The notes beneath the pieces are model-generated. The model saw nothing but the letters and a program-made list of their open reading frames with translations. It searched no databases and was not told the origin of the DNA. From Pseudomonas sp. GD03944 (GTDB lineage Bacteria > Pseudomonadota > Gammaproteobacteria > Pseudomonadales > Pseudomonadaceae): a stretch of DNA of 64,000 nt. Location of the stretch: positions 62,001 through 126,000 of the forward strand of contig NZ_JAOCAH010000001.1 in assembly GCF_029839275.1 (NCBI RefSeq), given 5' to 3'. A program made the translations under genes and the position numbers. Numbering within the stretch: position 1 is the first letter of the stretch; each line of letters opens with the position of its first letter. Positions 16,753 to 24,660 of the stretch are shown in pieces.

Positions 16753-17052
16753 CTATCCCGCGTTTTTATTGGGCAAATTTGAATTGACCTGATCGTATTC
16801 GGGGCTTGTCTGCCCTGCTTCTGGTGCTACGTTGCCACTGACCACCCACAAGGCATATTGAGGAAAGAGCTTAACGATAGCTTCGATCTCCTCTGCTTTA
16901 ATTTCGCGCTTTCTCGCTGTGTTCTTGAGGTTGTTCCAGGTGTAGCGACTGATGCCAGTGCGCTCCTCCAGCTCAGGAAGCCGAATTCCGGAGCCTTTCA
17001 AAATAGTTATAACTCGCTCTTTAATCATAGCCACTTGTTCTATAGTTGACAT
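16753..17052 (-). CDS. Phage-type XRE/HTH repressor
   Basis: A DNA-binding protein of 99 residues. A helix-turn-helix at about 22-45 (LPELEERTGISRYTWNNLK) is followed by a segment (VKLFPQYALWVVSG) and an end (GQTSPEYDQVNSNLPN) shared by repressors on Pseudomonas phages and islands. The ATG at 17052 is the normal start, with a TTG two codons earlier. It faces a frameshifted Cro/excisionase-like frame, with palindromes in between that may be its operators. Confidence 0.8.
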   Translation of the reverse strand: MSTIEQVAMIKERVITILKGSGIRLPELEERTGISRYTWNNLKNTARKREIKAEEIEAIVKLFPQYALWVVSGNVAPEAGQTSPEYDQVNSNLPNKNAG

Positions 17053-17125
17053 ATCCAATATGGATCAACAATGGCATTATCCGCCTTAAGGCTATCCATT
17101 TTGAATAGCTCAATGCTGAATAGCT
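17053..17125. promoter_or_regulatory. Operator region between repressor and divergent frame
   Basis: Contains the inverted repeat ATCCAATATGGAT right at the repressor start (17053-17065), the imperfect palindrome GCTATCCATTTTGAATAGC (17091-17109) and a direct repeat TGAATAGCT (17102 and 17117). The arrangement is that of a phage immunity region, and binding by the 16753 repressor is inferred. Confidence 0.55.
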
Positions 17126-17155
17126 GGCATTGACAGGAATAGTGACGGAACGAGC

Positions 17156-17337
17156 ATGGAACTGGAAGAGCTGGAACCTTCGAATCTGATAGGCCCGCAA
17201 CAGGACGTTGAAACCGTCGAATCGTGGACTGAGCGCAACGGCCTCACCTATGGCACCGCCCGTGCCTGGGCCATGAAAGGCGTGGCACCCACTCTGTAAA
17301 CCTCGGCAAGCGCCGCATGGCTAATACGCCCTGCTGA
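17156..17337 (+). pseudogene. Frameshifted phage-type DNA-binding protein (Cro/excisionase-like)
   Basis: The frame from the ATG at 17156 reads VESWTERNGLTYGTARAWAM, KGVAPT and stops at 17297. Two bases further on, another frame continues with VNLGKRRMAN to a stop at 17335. Intact relatives have VPTVKLGKRRMxN in one frame, so an extra CT near 17292-17295 has broken the gene, and its end is also lost. It is divergent from the repressor at 16753, where phages place Cro- or Xis-like genes. The following 60 bp hold nothing recognisable. Confidence 0.6.
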
Positions 17338-17398
17338 CAGCAGTATTAAGCGCGCTAGGCGCGTTCTAGATAAACCATAGGCTACCAAGGAGACAGGT

Positions 17399-17668
17399 AT
17401 GGCCGATTTCGATGCACCCAGCGCCGTAGCGCTTCTGGGTAAGCGGGTGCTCTTGGAGCTGACGCTTGAGGATGAGCCCAGGTCGATTTGGCAGTGCGCG
17501 GTGATTGTCGGCGTGGTGTTGCCGCTGGAGGGGGTGTATCGGCACCCGCATTTTATGGTGCTGGATATGGCCGGTGAGCAGGCCTTTCCCGAGGAGGTGT
17601 TCTGGGGTGATATCCGTTCGCTGGTGGTGCTCAAGCGGCACGGCAGCTATGGACACAAGCGTCGCTAG
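17399..17668 (+). CDS. Conserved small hypothetical protein
   Basis: Eighty-nine residues, no signal or membrane segment. The pattern LGKRVLLELTLEDEPRSIWQCAVIVGV.LPLEGV suggests a small beta-barrel, and the end is basic (KRHGSYGHKRR). Function unknown. AAGGAG stands seven bases before the ATG. It is the last gene before the tRNA attachment site and may be island cargo. Confidence 0.65.
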   Translation: MADFDAPSAVALLGKRVLLELTLEDEPRSIWQCAVIVGVVLPLEGVYRHPHFMVLDMAGEQAFPEEVFWGDIRSLVVLKRHGSYGHKRR

Positions 17669-17758
17669 CGCGACGTGCTGTCGGAGGGGTAACCGGAGAT
17701 GCGGGCAGGCGAAGCTTTATAAGGTGGGCGCATGCTTTTCTGGCTTTTGCTGCACCAG

Positions 17759-17829
17759 AAAAGCAAAAAACCCCTGAGGCTGAGCCATCAGGGGTTTTGC
17801 GAAAGTGGCGGTGAAGAAGAGATTCGAAC
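17759..17829 (-). repeat. Proximal attachment site: tRNA-Ser 3' end and its terminator
   Basis: Contains on the minus strand the tRNA-Ser 3' end followed by a strong terminator (CCCCTGATGG...CCTCAGGGG and a T-run, 17759-17799). The degenerate twin lies at 12337-12406. Confidence 0.75.
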
Positions 17830-17895
17830 TCTTGATACGATTTCTCGTATACACACTTTCCAGGCGTGCTCCTTCAACCGCTCGGACACTTCACC
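17806..17895 (-). tRNA. tRNA-Ser (anticodon GGA)
   Basis: Ninety bases including encoded CCA. Acceptor stem GGTGAAG pairs with CTTCACC, with G as discriminator. The anticodon loop reads CTGGAAA with GGA at 17859-17861, decoding UCC and UCU. A long variable arm (ATACGAG and CTCGTAT-type pairing) and the GTTCGAATC T-arm are as expected for serine tRNAs. An intrinsic terminator follows directly. Confidence 0.97.
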
Positions 17896-17989
17896 GGATC
17901 TCGTCATTCAGCGTACTGTCTGTCGAGGCGCGCTAATCTAGCCGAACACTTTTCCAAAGGCAAACGTTTTTTTCAAAAGATTCATGCGC

Positions 17990-18229
17990 TTAAGCGTTTC
18001 GCTGGCCATCGGGTGGGTTGGCGGGCGCCGTGCGTGAGGGGCTGGCGTCGAAGCGGCGCTGGCCGAACAGCAGGAAGCCCAGCGAGGCGAACAAGCTGAA
18101 GCCGAATACGCCGAGCACGCCTTCCGGGCTCTGGCTGTGGGCGTGGCTGGCCAGACCGACCAGGGCGGCGATCAACAGAGCCGCCAGCCCTGCCCGCAAG
18201 CTGATGGCCCACGTTTCATTACGGTGCAT
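17990..18229 (-). CDS. Small membrane protein, hypothetical
   Basis: Seventy-nine residues with two hydrophobic segments (about 10-28 and 40-56) and a polar C-terminal tail rich in Pro and Arg. No family recognised. GGGGAAG precedes the ATG by four bases. It lies outside the island, upstream of and divergent from the hydratase gene. Confidence 0.65.
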   Translation of the reverse strand: MHRNETWAISLRAGLAALLIAALVGLASHAHSQSPEGVLGVFGFSLFASLGFLLFGQRRFDASPSRTAPANPPDGQRNA

Positions 18230-18408
18230 GGTCTTCCCCTTTCGTTAGGGGGCTACGCTACTGCGCCGACAGGCGGAACGACCAATAGACGATGCCGATC
18301 AGGGCGATAGTCGGCGCGGGTTTGCCTGACCCACCGGTCAGTCACGGCGCTTTACCTGGGGGTTGCGGGTGGGTAACGTCTGCTCCACTTCAGAACAAGG
18401 AGTCCGCC

Positions 18409-19098
18409 ATGAGCGACCTGATCAGCTACCAATTCGAAGATGGCATCGCCACCCTGACCCTCAGCAACGGCAAGGTGAACGCGATTTCCCCCGATGTGAT
18501 CGCCGCCTTCAATGCGGCGCTGGACCAGGCCGAGAAGGACCGCGCGGTCGTGATCATCACCGGCCAGCCGGGCATCCTGTCCGGTGGTTATGACCTGAAG
18601 GTGATGACCTCCAGCGCGCAGAACGCGATCAACCTGGTGGCGGCCGGCTCGACCCTGGCGCGCCGCATGCTGTCTCACCCACAACCGATCATCGTCGCCT
18701 GCCCCGGCCACGCCGTGGCCAAGGGCGCCTTCATTCTGTTGTCGAGCGACTACCGCATCGGCGTGGACGGCCCGTTCAGCATCGGCCTGAACGAGGTGCA
18801 GATCGGCATGACCATGCACCACGTGGGCATCGAGCTGGCCCGCGACCGCCTGCGCAAGTCGGCCTTCCACCGTTCGGTGATCAACGGCGAGATGTTCGAT
18901 CCGCAAAGCGCGGTGGATGCCGGCTTCCTGGACAAGGTGGTGCCGGCCGAACAACTGATGCCGACCGCCCTGGCCGTGGCGCAGCAGATGAAGAAGATCA
19001 ACCCGAGCGCGCACAAGAACACCAAGTTGAAGGTGCGCAAGGCGCTACTCGAGACCCTGGACGCAGCCATCGAGCTGGATAAGCAGCACGCCGTCTGA
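18409..19098 (+). CDS. Enoyl-CoA hydratase/isomerase (crotonase) family protein
   Basis: A 229-residue crotonase-fold protein, cytoplasmic. The two oxyanion-hole regions are visible: LSGGYDLKVM (about 63-72) and a GHAVAKGAFILLSSDYRIG block (about 104-122), followed by LNEVQIGM. It is on the short side for the family and lacks an obvious dehydrogenase partner, so its acyl-CoA substrate is unknown. AACAAGGAG stands six bases before the ATG, which is preferred to the upstream ATG at 18292. Single-gene unit. Confidence 0.88.
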   Translation: MSDLISYQFEDGIATLTLSNGKVNAISPDVIAAFNAALDQAEKDRAVVIITGQPGILSGGYDLKVMTSSAQNAINLVAAGSTLARRMLSHPQPIIVACPGHAVAKGAFILLSSDYRIGVDGPFSIGLNEVQIGMTMHHVGIELARDRLRKSAFHRSVINGEMFDPQSAVDAGFLDKVVPAEQLMPTALAVAQQMKKINPSAHKNTKLKVRKALLETLDAAIELDKQHAV

Positions 19099-19185
19099 CC
19101 GCCCTGCTGCCTCGCTTGGGGCAAGCTGCTACATCCGAAACGCCCTGTGCATTGCATCGGGCGTTTTCGTTTATGCACCCTTTAT

Positions 19186-19512
19186 GTAGGAGCGGGCTTG
19201 CCCGCGAGCTTTTCCGGGAAGCGGCATAGAAGCAGACAGCCAGAGCTCGCGGCTAAAGCCCCTCCTACAGGTGTGGCGCCTCACGGGGTGGTTGTGATGA
19301 CGCTCCCGGGTGTCGCTTCGCTCGACCCAGGCTACAGGCTGTACGCTCTTCACATCCCACGTAGGAGCGGGCTTGCCCGCGAGCTTTTCCGGGATGCGGC
19401 ATAGAAGCAGACAGCCAGAGCTCGCGGCCAAGGCCGCTCCTACACGGTGTGGCGCCTCACGGGGTGGTTGTGGTGACGCTCTCGGGTGTCGCTTTGCTCG
19501 ATCCAAGCTACG
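19186..19512. repeat. Tandem pair of 175-bp repeat units with REP palindromes
   Basis: Two near-identical units in direct orientation, starting at 19186 and 19361. Each begins GTAGGAGCGGGCTTGCC, has an internal AGAAGCAGACAGCCAGAG, a closing arm ending CTCCTACA, then GTGGCGCCTCACGGGG and a GTCGCTTCGCTCGACC-type repeat. They differ by few substitutions. The 590-bp gap between the hydratase and acyltransferase genes otherwise holds no gene. Confidence 0.85.
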
Positions 19513-19690
19513 GGTCCGTGGGGTGGGAATCTGTGGAATGGCAGGGCTTTGGATCATGGTGCGACCTAGCGCCGTCAAACGCCTGAAATGTCCGGACATT
19601 TTTTGATAAACGACGCTGATCGGCGGCGATTGCCGCCGAGAGTGCACACCCGTACACTGCGCGCCTTTTTGTCTATGACGGGCGTACCAG

Positions 19691-20434
19691 ATGCTTTTCC
19701 TCTTGCGCATGTTGGCCATGGCGGTGCACTTCGTCATTGCTGGCACTCTCGGCTTGCTGCTGGGCTTGTGCCGTCCCTTCAACCCGGACAACAGCCGGCT
19801 GTGCGCCCGCCTCTACTCGCTCCCCGGGTTGTGGCTGCTGCGCCTGAACCTGAAGACCGACGTCAAGCCGCTGCTGGAGCACGAGCGCAGCTGCGTGATC
19901 GTGGCCAACCACCAGTCCAACTACGACCTGTATGTGCTGGGTCGTGTGGTACCGCACCGCACGGTGAGCATCGGCAAGAAGAGCCTGAAGTGGGTGCCGT
20001 TCTTCGGCCAGCTCTACTGGCTGGCGGGTAACGTGCTGATCGACCGCGGCAATGCCAAGCGCGCCAAGCAGTCGATGCTGACCACCACCGACACCCTGCG
20101 CAACAAGGACACCTCGATCTGGGTCTTCCCTGAAGGCACGCGCAACCCCAGCGACGAGCTGCTGCCGTTCAAGAAAGGGGCATTCCAGATGGCGATCGCC
20201 GCCGGCGTACCGATCATTCCGGTGTGCGTCAGCAACTATACCCGGCGCATCCGCCTGAATCGTTGGAACAGCGGCAATGTGATGATTCGCTCGCTGCCAG
20301 CCATTCCCACCGCCGGGCTGACCCTGGACGACATGCCGCGCCTGATCGAAGAGTGCCAGGCGCAGATGCAGCAGTGCATCAGCACCATGGACCAGGAGCT
20401 GGCCGAGGCCTACGGCGTCCCGTCCGTGGCCTGA
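19691..20434 (+). CDS. plsC: 1-acyl-sn-glycerol-3-phosphate acyltransferase
   Basis: Makes phosphatidic acid by acylating lysophosphatidic acid at the inner membrane. The 247-residue protein has an N-terminal membrane helix (about 5-27), the catalytic NHQSNYD motif (H74, D79), the substrate motif FPEGTRNPSDELLPF and a VPIIPVCV segment. Pseudomonas genomes carry several PlsC paralogues, so this may not be the main one. No neighbouring lipid gene; the next gene is 330 bp away. Confidence 0.92.
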   Translation: MLFLLRMLAMAVHFVIAGTLGLLLGLCRPFNPDNSRLCARLYSLPGLWLLRLNLKTDVKPLLEHERSCVIVANHQSNYDLYVLGRVVPHRTVSIGKKSLKWVPFFGQLYWLAGNVLIDRGNAKRAKQSMLTTTDTLRNKDTSIWVFPEGTRNPSDELLPFKKGAFQMAIAAGVPIIPVCVSNYTRRIRLNRWNSGNVMIRSLPAIPTAGLTLDDMPRLIEECQAQMQQCISTMDQELAEAYGVPSVA

Positions 20435-20516
20435 CCCCGCCAGGCTGTAATCACCTCCACCGCGTGCGGCGCCTTGATCCAGGCGCTGCGCGATCTCCGC
20501 AAGACAACTGCCTCTG

Positions 20517-20636
20517 TTGGAGCGGACTTGCCCGCGAGCGCTTGCCGTACCGCCGCAGGGTGGATGTCGCTCTTCGCCTCCACCCTGCCATCACCACGCG
20601 CCAGTGGTGGATCGGTGAAGCGTGATCCACACTACG
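20517..20636. repeat. Degenerate REP half and A-type palindrome
   Basis: TTGGAGCGGACTTGCCCGCGAG followed by a worn copy of the GCAGGGTGGATGTCGCTC ... GTGATCCACACTACG family. Lies in the 330-bp gap between plsC and the CorA gene, which otherwise shows nothing. Confidence 0.6.
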
Positions 20637-20765
20637 ACCTGGCCATTACTCGCCGCGTAGACGGCCAAAACAGCCGCACCTCTGGAAGAACTCGCCGCCT
20701 GCAACGACACTCTGAGCTACAGGGTGCCGCTGCGCTCCCGAGTCGATCAGAAGAAGGAACCCACC

Positions 20766-21737
20766 ATGGGTCATGTCGTCGCTGCCGCTGTTTACGCCCA
20801 AGGCAAGAAAGTCACCGATATCCAGCTGGACGAAGGCAAGGAGTGGTCGAAGAAACCCGGGCATTTCGTGTGGATCGGCCTGCACGACCCGGGCACGGAA
20901 GAGCTGACCAACCTGCAGCGCCAGTACGACCTGCACGAGCTGGCGCTGGAGGATGCGCTGGTGCGCCATACCCGGCCCAAACTGGAGACCTTTGGCGATG
21001 CGCTGTTCCTGGTGCTCTATTCGCCGATCAAGCTCGACGGCGAGCTGGCCTTCGTCGAGACCCAGCTGTTCGCCGGCAATGGCTACATCATCAGCGCCCG
21101 CTACGGCGAATCGGCGCCCTACTCCCAGGTGCGCCAGCGCTGCGAGGCCCGCCCACTGCTGCTGGAGCACGGCGAAGACTTCGTGCTGTACGCGTTGCTG
21201 GCCTTCGTGATCGAGAACTACCGGCCGCTGATGGATGAGTACTACGCCGAGCTGGAAAGCGTCGAGCAGGACGTCCTTACCCGCCCGCTGACCCAGGCGG
21301 ATGCCGAGCGCATCCAGGGCCTGCGCCGTGACCTGCTGCGGCTGCGTCGCTACATCGGGCCGCTGGCGGAGATCTGCCAGGAGCTGCAGCGCCTGGACTT
21401 CCCCTTTATCGACAAGAACATGCGGCCGTACTTCCGCGACGTGGCGATTCACGTCAACCGGCTGCTGGAGGACCTCACCGCCCTGCGCGAAATGGCCGAC
21501 CACGCCATCGAGATCGGCCTGCTGCTGGAGTCGTCACGCCAGAGCAATACGCAGCGCAAGTTCGCCGCCTGGGCGGCCATCCTCGCCTTCCCCACGGCCG
21601 TGGCCGGGATCTACGGGATGAACTTCCAGAACATGCCGGAACTGACCTGGCAGTACGGCTACTTCGCCGTGCTCGGCATCATCACCACCGGCTGCGTGGG
21701 CCTGTACGCCAGCTTCAAACACTACGGCTGGTTGTAA
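20766..21737 (+). CDS. corA: CorA family magnesium/cobalt transporter
   Basis: A 323-residue CorA-type channel: a large cytoplasmic domain, then two C-terminal membrane helices with the selectivity motif YGMNF between them (about residue 282). The end LYASFKHYGWL carries the basic residues typical of CorA. The ATG at 20766 follows GAAGGAA. A second, ZntB-like member of the same superfamily is at 46946. It ends before a REP half (21760-21789) and a terminator. Confidence 0.9.
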   Translation: MGHVVAAAVYAQGKKVTDIQLDEGKEWSKKPGHFVWIGLHDPGTEELTNLQRQYDLHELALEDALVRHTRPKLETFGDALFLVLYSPIKLDGELAFVETQLFAGNGYIISARYGESAPYSQVRQRCEARPLLLEHGEDFVLYALLAFVIENYRPLMDEYYAELESVEQDVLTRPLTQADAERIQGLRRDLLRLRRYIGPLAEICQELQRLDFPFIDKNMRPYFRDVAIHVNRLLEDLTALREMADHAIEIGLLLESSRQSNTQRKFAAWAAILAFPTAVAGIYGMNFQNMPELTWQYGYFAVLGIITTGCVGLYASFKHYGWL

Positions 21738-21834
21738 GCGACACGCCGGAGCGCCGCTCCCTGTGGGAGGGGCTTCAGCCGCGACAACTGCCGACGGCCC
21801 TGCATCCCTGAACCCACCCTGAAACAGTGCCCAC

Positions 21835-21863
21835 AAAAAAGCCCCGCATAAGCGGGGCTTTTC
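21835..21863. terminator. Bidirectional intrinsic terminator
   Basis: A-run, GCCCCGC, short loop, GCGGGGC and TTTT, between the convergent corA and amidotransferase genes. Confidence 0.9.
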
Positions 21864-21879
21864 ATGTCGGCTGTACGCC

Positions 21880-22608
21880 TCAGGCGGTTTCGCCGGAACG
21901 GCCGTGGGCCACGAAGCGCATCATCCACTCGGCCACGGTGTGGCCCTGGTGGTCGTGCTGCAGGCTGTCGACGCCCTGGCGATATATCGACTCGCCGATG
22001 TGCTGCTGGCGGATGTCCAGCAGGGCACGGGAATAGTCGTGGATGAATTCCGGGTGGCCCTGGAAGCACAGAACCTGGTCGTCGATGCAGTAGGCGGCGA
22101 TCGGGCAGAATTCGCTGGAGGCCAGCAGCGTGGCGTTCTCCGGCAATTTGGTGACCTGGTCCTGGTGGCTGATCAGCAGCGTCAGGTCGTCCAGTGCCGG
22201 GCTCATCCAGGCCGGCTTGTGCGCCATCTGGTAGCGGTGGATGCCCACACCCCAGCCCTGGGTGGCACGCTCGGTGTTGCCGCCCAGCAGCAGCGCCAGC
22301 AACTGGTGGCCGAAGCACACACCCAGCAGTTTGTCGCCGCGGGCATAACGGTCCAGCAGGTAGGTCTTGAGCGTGGCGATCCACGGGTCGGTCCCGAAGG
22401 AATCGGCCTTGCTGCCGGTGACCAGGTAGGCGTCATAGCGCTCGCTGTCTGGCGGGTAGTTGCCCTCCATGACGTTGTAGACGACGAATTCGGCAGCGAG
22501 CGGCTGGTTGGCGAACAGGCGCTCGAACATGCGGCCGTAGCCTTGGTATTGGTCGACCAGTTCGGGGCGGAGAATGTCTGTTTCCAGAATGCAGATCTGC
22601 AGCGGCAT
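21880..22608 (-). CDS. Class I glutamine amidotransferase-like protein
   Basis: A 242-residue GATase1 protein similar to stand-alone GMP-synthase-type amidotransferases. The catalytic triad is visible: C98 in GVCFGHQ, H185 and E187 in GHPEF. Such free-standing proteins are often gamma-glutamyl hydrolases acting on glutamylated amines, but no polyamine or purine gene is adjacent, so the substrate is open. The ATG at 22608 gives the family N-terminus; the frame is open to 22722. No signal peptide. Confidence 0.85.
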   Translation of the reverse strand: MPLQICILETDILRPELVDQYQGYGRMFERLFANQPLAAEFVVYNVMEGNYPPDSERYDAYLVTGSKADSFGTDPWIATLKTYLLDRYARGDKLLGVCFGHQLLALLLGGNTERATQGWGVGIHRYQMAHKPAWMSPALDDLTLLISHQDQVTKLPENATLLASSEFCPIAAYCIDDQVLCFQGHPEFIHDYSRALLDIRQQHIGESIYRQGVDSLQHDHQGHTVAEWMMRFVAHGRSGETA

Positions 22609-22841
22609 GGGGCGGTTACCTGAAACGCAGCGGTAGTGGGTACGGTGAGCAGCCTGCCTTGCCCGCCGCGGCATGGCAAGAGGCTGGAAGCGAGGCGCCG
22701 CACGAAGGCGACCAGCTGCCACGACAAGTATCAGCGCGCTCGATAGTCACCATAAGTTCCATTCACTTCTGTCAATACCCAAGCGCAGCGATTATCTGTC
22801 CATCGGGATTTCCATCCCCCACCTGACAGAAGGAATTCGCC

Positions 22842-22967
22842 ATGAACCGTTTCGCCGCCGTCGCCAGCCTGATCGCCGCCTCCGCCTTTGCCAGCCCTGC
22901 ACCGGCCGACAGCCAGAAGGTCGCGGAAAAACGCCAGAAAGCAGCCGCCAGCCAATCCCGCAAATAA
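22842..22967 (+). CDS. Very small exported protein
   Basis: Forty-one residues: a signal peptide (NRFAAVASLIAASAFASPAPA) and a mature end of about 20 residues, highly charged and basic (KVAEKRQKAAASQSRK). AAGGA lies eight bases before the ATG. It is the first of a run of four very small + strand genes. Function unknown. Confidence 0.5.
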   Translation: MNRFAAVASLIAASAFASPAPADSQKVAEKRQKAAASQSRK

Positions 22968-23005
22968 GCCACGCGCTGCCCGGCAGCCCTGCAAGGAGAA
23001 CCGAC

Positions 23006-23203
23006 ATGAATGCCATCAAATCCATCGCCGACCAGAACGTCTATGGCGTCACCTATGCGTCGATCGACGACAGCGGCATCCACTTCGAATCCGAACTGGC
23101 CATTCATTTGACCGACGGCACGCTGACCACCCTGAAGATGCCCACGCAGTTGAGTGAGCGCCAGGCGATTCAACAGCTGGTGTGCGGCCGCCAGGCGTGC
23201 TGA
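23006..23203 (+). CDS. Small hypothetical protein
   Basis: Sixty-five residues without signal or membrane segment, with VYGVTYASIDDSGIHFESEL suggesting a small beta structure and two Cys near the C-terminus (VCGRQAC). AAGGAGAA is seven bases before the ATG. Follows the gene at 22842 by 38 bp and may share its transcript. Confidence 0.6.
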   Translation: MNAIKSIADQNVYGVTYASIDDSGIHFESELAIHLTDGTLTTLKMPTQLSERQAIQQLVCGRQAC

Positions 23204-23364
23204 ACGCCTAGCCCGGTCCACCGGCGCCCTTGAGGCCGTTTTCCCGTGGACGGCTGACGGCAAACCTATCGATTTAATAGATTTATTTATGTCGATTTAT
23301 GCGTTTTTAAATCGATTCAATTAACTACAGACTGCGCTCCACACACCACTACCGGAGAACGGAT

Positions 23365-23562
23365 ATGCACCGCCTGACCATCAAGTACGCACGCAATGGC
23401 GCTCTGGCCGGCATCGGGCTGTACCTGATGATCGCCATCCCGCTGCTGACCCTGAGCATGAGCATGAGCTACACCGCCGCTCCGCGCACGCAGACGGCGA
23501 GCATGCCCACTCCGGCCGTCCAACACATCACCCAAGTAGCCATGGCCCTGCTGCAAAGCTGA
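23365..23562 (+). CDS. Small membrane protein, hypothetical
   Basis: Sixty-five residues with one hydrophobic segment (about 14-35) and a Thr/Pro-rich tail. Preceded by CCGGAG at a usable distance. An AT-rich stretch at 23270-23325, with ATCGATTTAAT- and TTAAATCGATT-type inversions, lies upstream and may hold its promoter. Function unknown. Confidence 0.5.
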   Translation: MHRLTIKYARNGALAGIGLYLMIAIPLLTLSMSMSYTAAPRTQTASMPTPAVQHITQVAMALLQS

Positions 23563-23606
23563 GGACTCAAGGATCCACCCCAATTTTTCATCCGGTTAGA
23601 CCCATC

Positions 23607-23837
23607 ATGAAACTGCACAATCCCAACTTGCTGGTCGTTGCCGCACTGGCCGTGATGACCAATGGCTTCACCCTGCTCGGCCTGAACCACGGCTCCGCCG
23701 GCGCCTTGGCCCGCAACCTCGAGTGCAACTCGAACATGGCGCGCAGCATCGAGGTGGGCGAATCGCTGAAGAAGCTGATCGGCTTCCCGCCCTGCCATGA
23801 CGACCCGGGCCTGTCCGGCCCCTTCCTGCTCGGCTGA
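23607..23837 (+). CDS. Small hypothetical protein, possibly exported
   Basis: Seventy-six residues. The N-terminus (NPNLLVVAALAVMTNGFTLLGL) could be a signal anchor, and there are two Cys in the mature part. No clear ribosome binding site. Convergent with the LprI-like gene. It may be a real gene of this small-protein run or a chance frame. Confidence 0.4.
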   Translation: MKLHNPNLLVVAALAVMTNGFTLLGLNHGSAGALARNLECNSNMARSIEVGESLKKLIGFPPCHDDPGLSGPFLLG

Positions 23838-23865
23838 AACGCTCGGCTGACAGGCTCGCAACCCG

Positions 23866-24267
23866 TCAGCGAGCAGGCGCCGGGCACGCCAGATCGCCTT
23901 CCGCGCAACTGGCGAGACGCTGCAATTCTTCGACTCGGGTAGCGGTCTTCGCTGCCAGGCAGCCCTTGAGCGCCATTGGGTAGGCCGAGCCGCCCTGGGC
24001 AGCCGACACCTCGAACGCGCAGGAACGATCCCGAAACTCCATCCAGGCCCGTTGCGCGGCCTTGAGCTGTTGCTTCTGCGAAGCCGACAGGCGTGCACGG
24101 TATTCGCCGTACACTTGGTTCAGGCGCTTGTCCTGGGCGGCATGGTTTTCGGCGATGCATTGGTTGAGGCTGGCCTGGTTGGCCGCCTCGCTGCAGTCCG
24201 CCGCCCAGACCACCGGCGTAGCGAGCAGGAGTGCAGCAGATACCAGCATGAGCGGTGCAGGTTGCAT
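23866..24267 (-). CDS. LprI-like / DUF1311 periplasmic protein
   Basis: A 133-residue exported protein: signal peptide (cleavage near VVWAADC) and a DUF1311 domain with four or more Cys (DCSEAANQASLNQCIAE early, RSCAFEV in the middle and C at the end), with LNQVYGEYRARLS and LKAAQRAWMEFRD as the family blocks. Some LprI proteins inhibit lysozyme, but this role is not shown for most. The ATG at 24267 has AAGGAG six bases upstream. Confidence 0.8.
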   Translation of the reverse strand: MQPAPLMLVSAALLLATPVVWAADCSEAANQASLNQCIAENHAAQDKRLNQVYGEYRARLSASQKQQLKAAQRAWMEFRDRSCAFEVSAAQGGSAYPMALKGCLAAKTATRVEELQRLASCAEGDLACPAPAR

Positions 24268-24366
24268 GGGGGTCTCCTTTTTCAGTTGGGGCACGGTGGT
24301 GCGACTACACTGGATAAGCGCCTGTGCGCGAAGAAACAGACCCTAAACAGGTGAAGGAGTTTACCG

Positions 24367-24624
24367 ATGACCAAGACTGCTCTATTTGCTGCCTGCCTGC
24401 TGACAACCGGAATTGCCCTGGCCGACCGGCCCGGCGCTGACTGGATCAGCATCGAAGACGCACTGGGCAAGGCCAAGGCCAGCGGCTACACCCAAGTCCA
24501 CAAGATCGAAGCGGACGACAACGGCTACTGGGAAGGCGAAGGCCTGAAACAGGATGGAAAGCTCTATGAGTTCCGTATCGATGGCAAATCCGGGCAGGTC
24601 ACCCGCGACCAGCTCGACGACTGA
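24367..24624 (+). CDS. PepSY domain-containing periplasmic protein
   Basis: Eighty-five residues with a signal peptide (cleavage after ALA near residue 19) and one PepSY domain: WISIEDALGKAKASGYTQVH, a WEGEGLKQDGKLYEF core and a final KSGQVTRDQLDD. PepSY proteins often sit near sensor kinases or proteases as inhibitors, but none is here. GGAG precedes the ATG. Divergent from the LprI-like gene across 99 bp. Confidence 0.82.
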   Translation: MTKTALFAACLLTTGIALADRPGADWISIEDALGKAKASGYTQVHKIEADDNGYWEGEGLKQDGKLYEFRIDGKSGQVTRDQLDD

Positions 24625-24660
24625 CGCAACCTGACGCGGTGCGGGCCCCGTGTGCCCGCA

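Larger units (their letters stand above)
12337..17829. mobile_element. Genomic island at tRNA-Ser(GGA), integrase not found
   Basis: The segment is bounded by two diverged copies of the same sequence: at 17759-17829 the terminator and 3' end of the intact tRNA-Ser gene, and at 12337-12406 a degenerate copy of both in the same order. Such repeats are what integration into a tRNA 3' end leaves. Content agrees: lower GC than the flanks, a toxin-antitoxin pair, a phage-like repressor with divergent operators, decayed genes and a DUF262 gene. No integrase, transposase or structural phage gene is visible, so it is probably a remnant that can no longer move. Confidence 0.7.
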
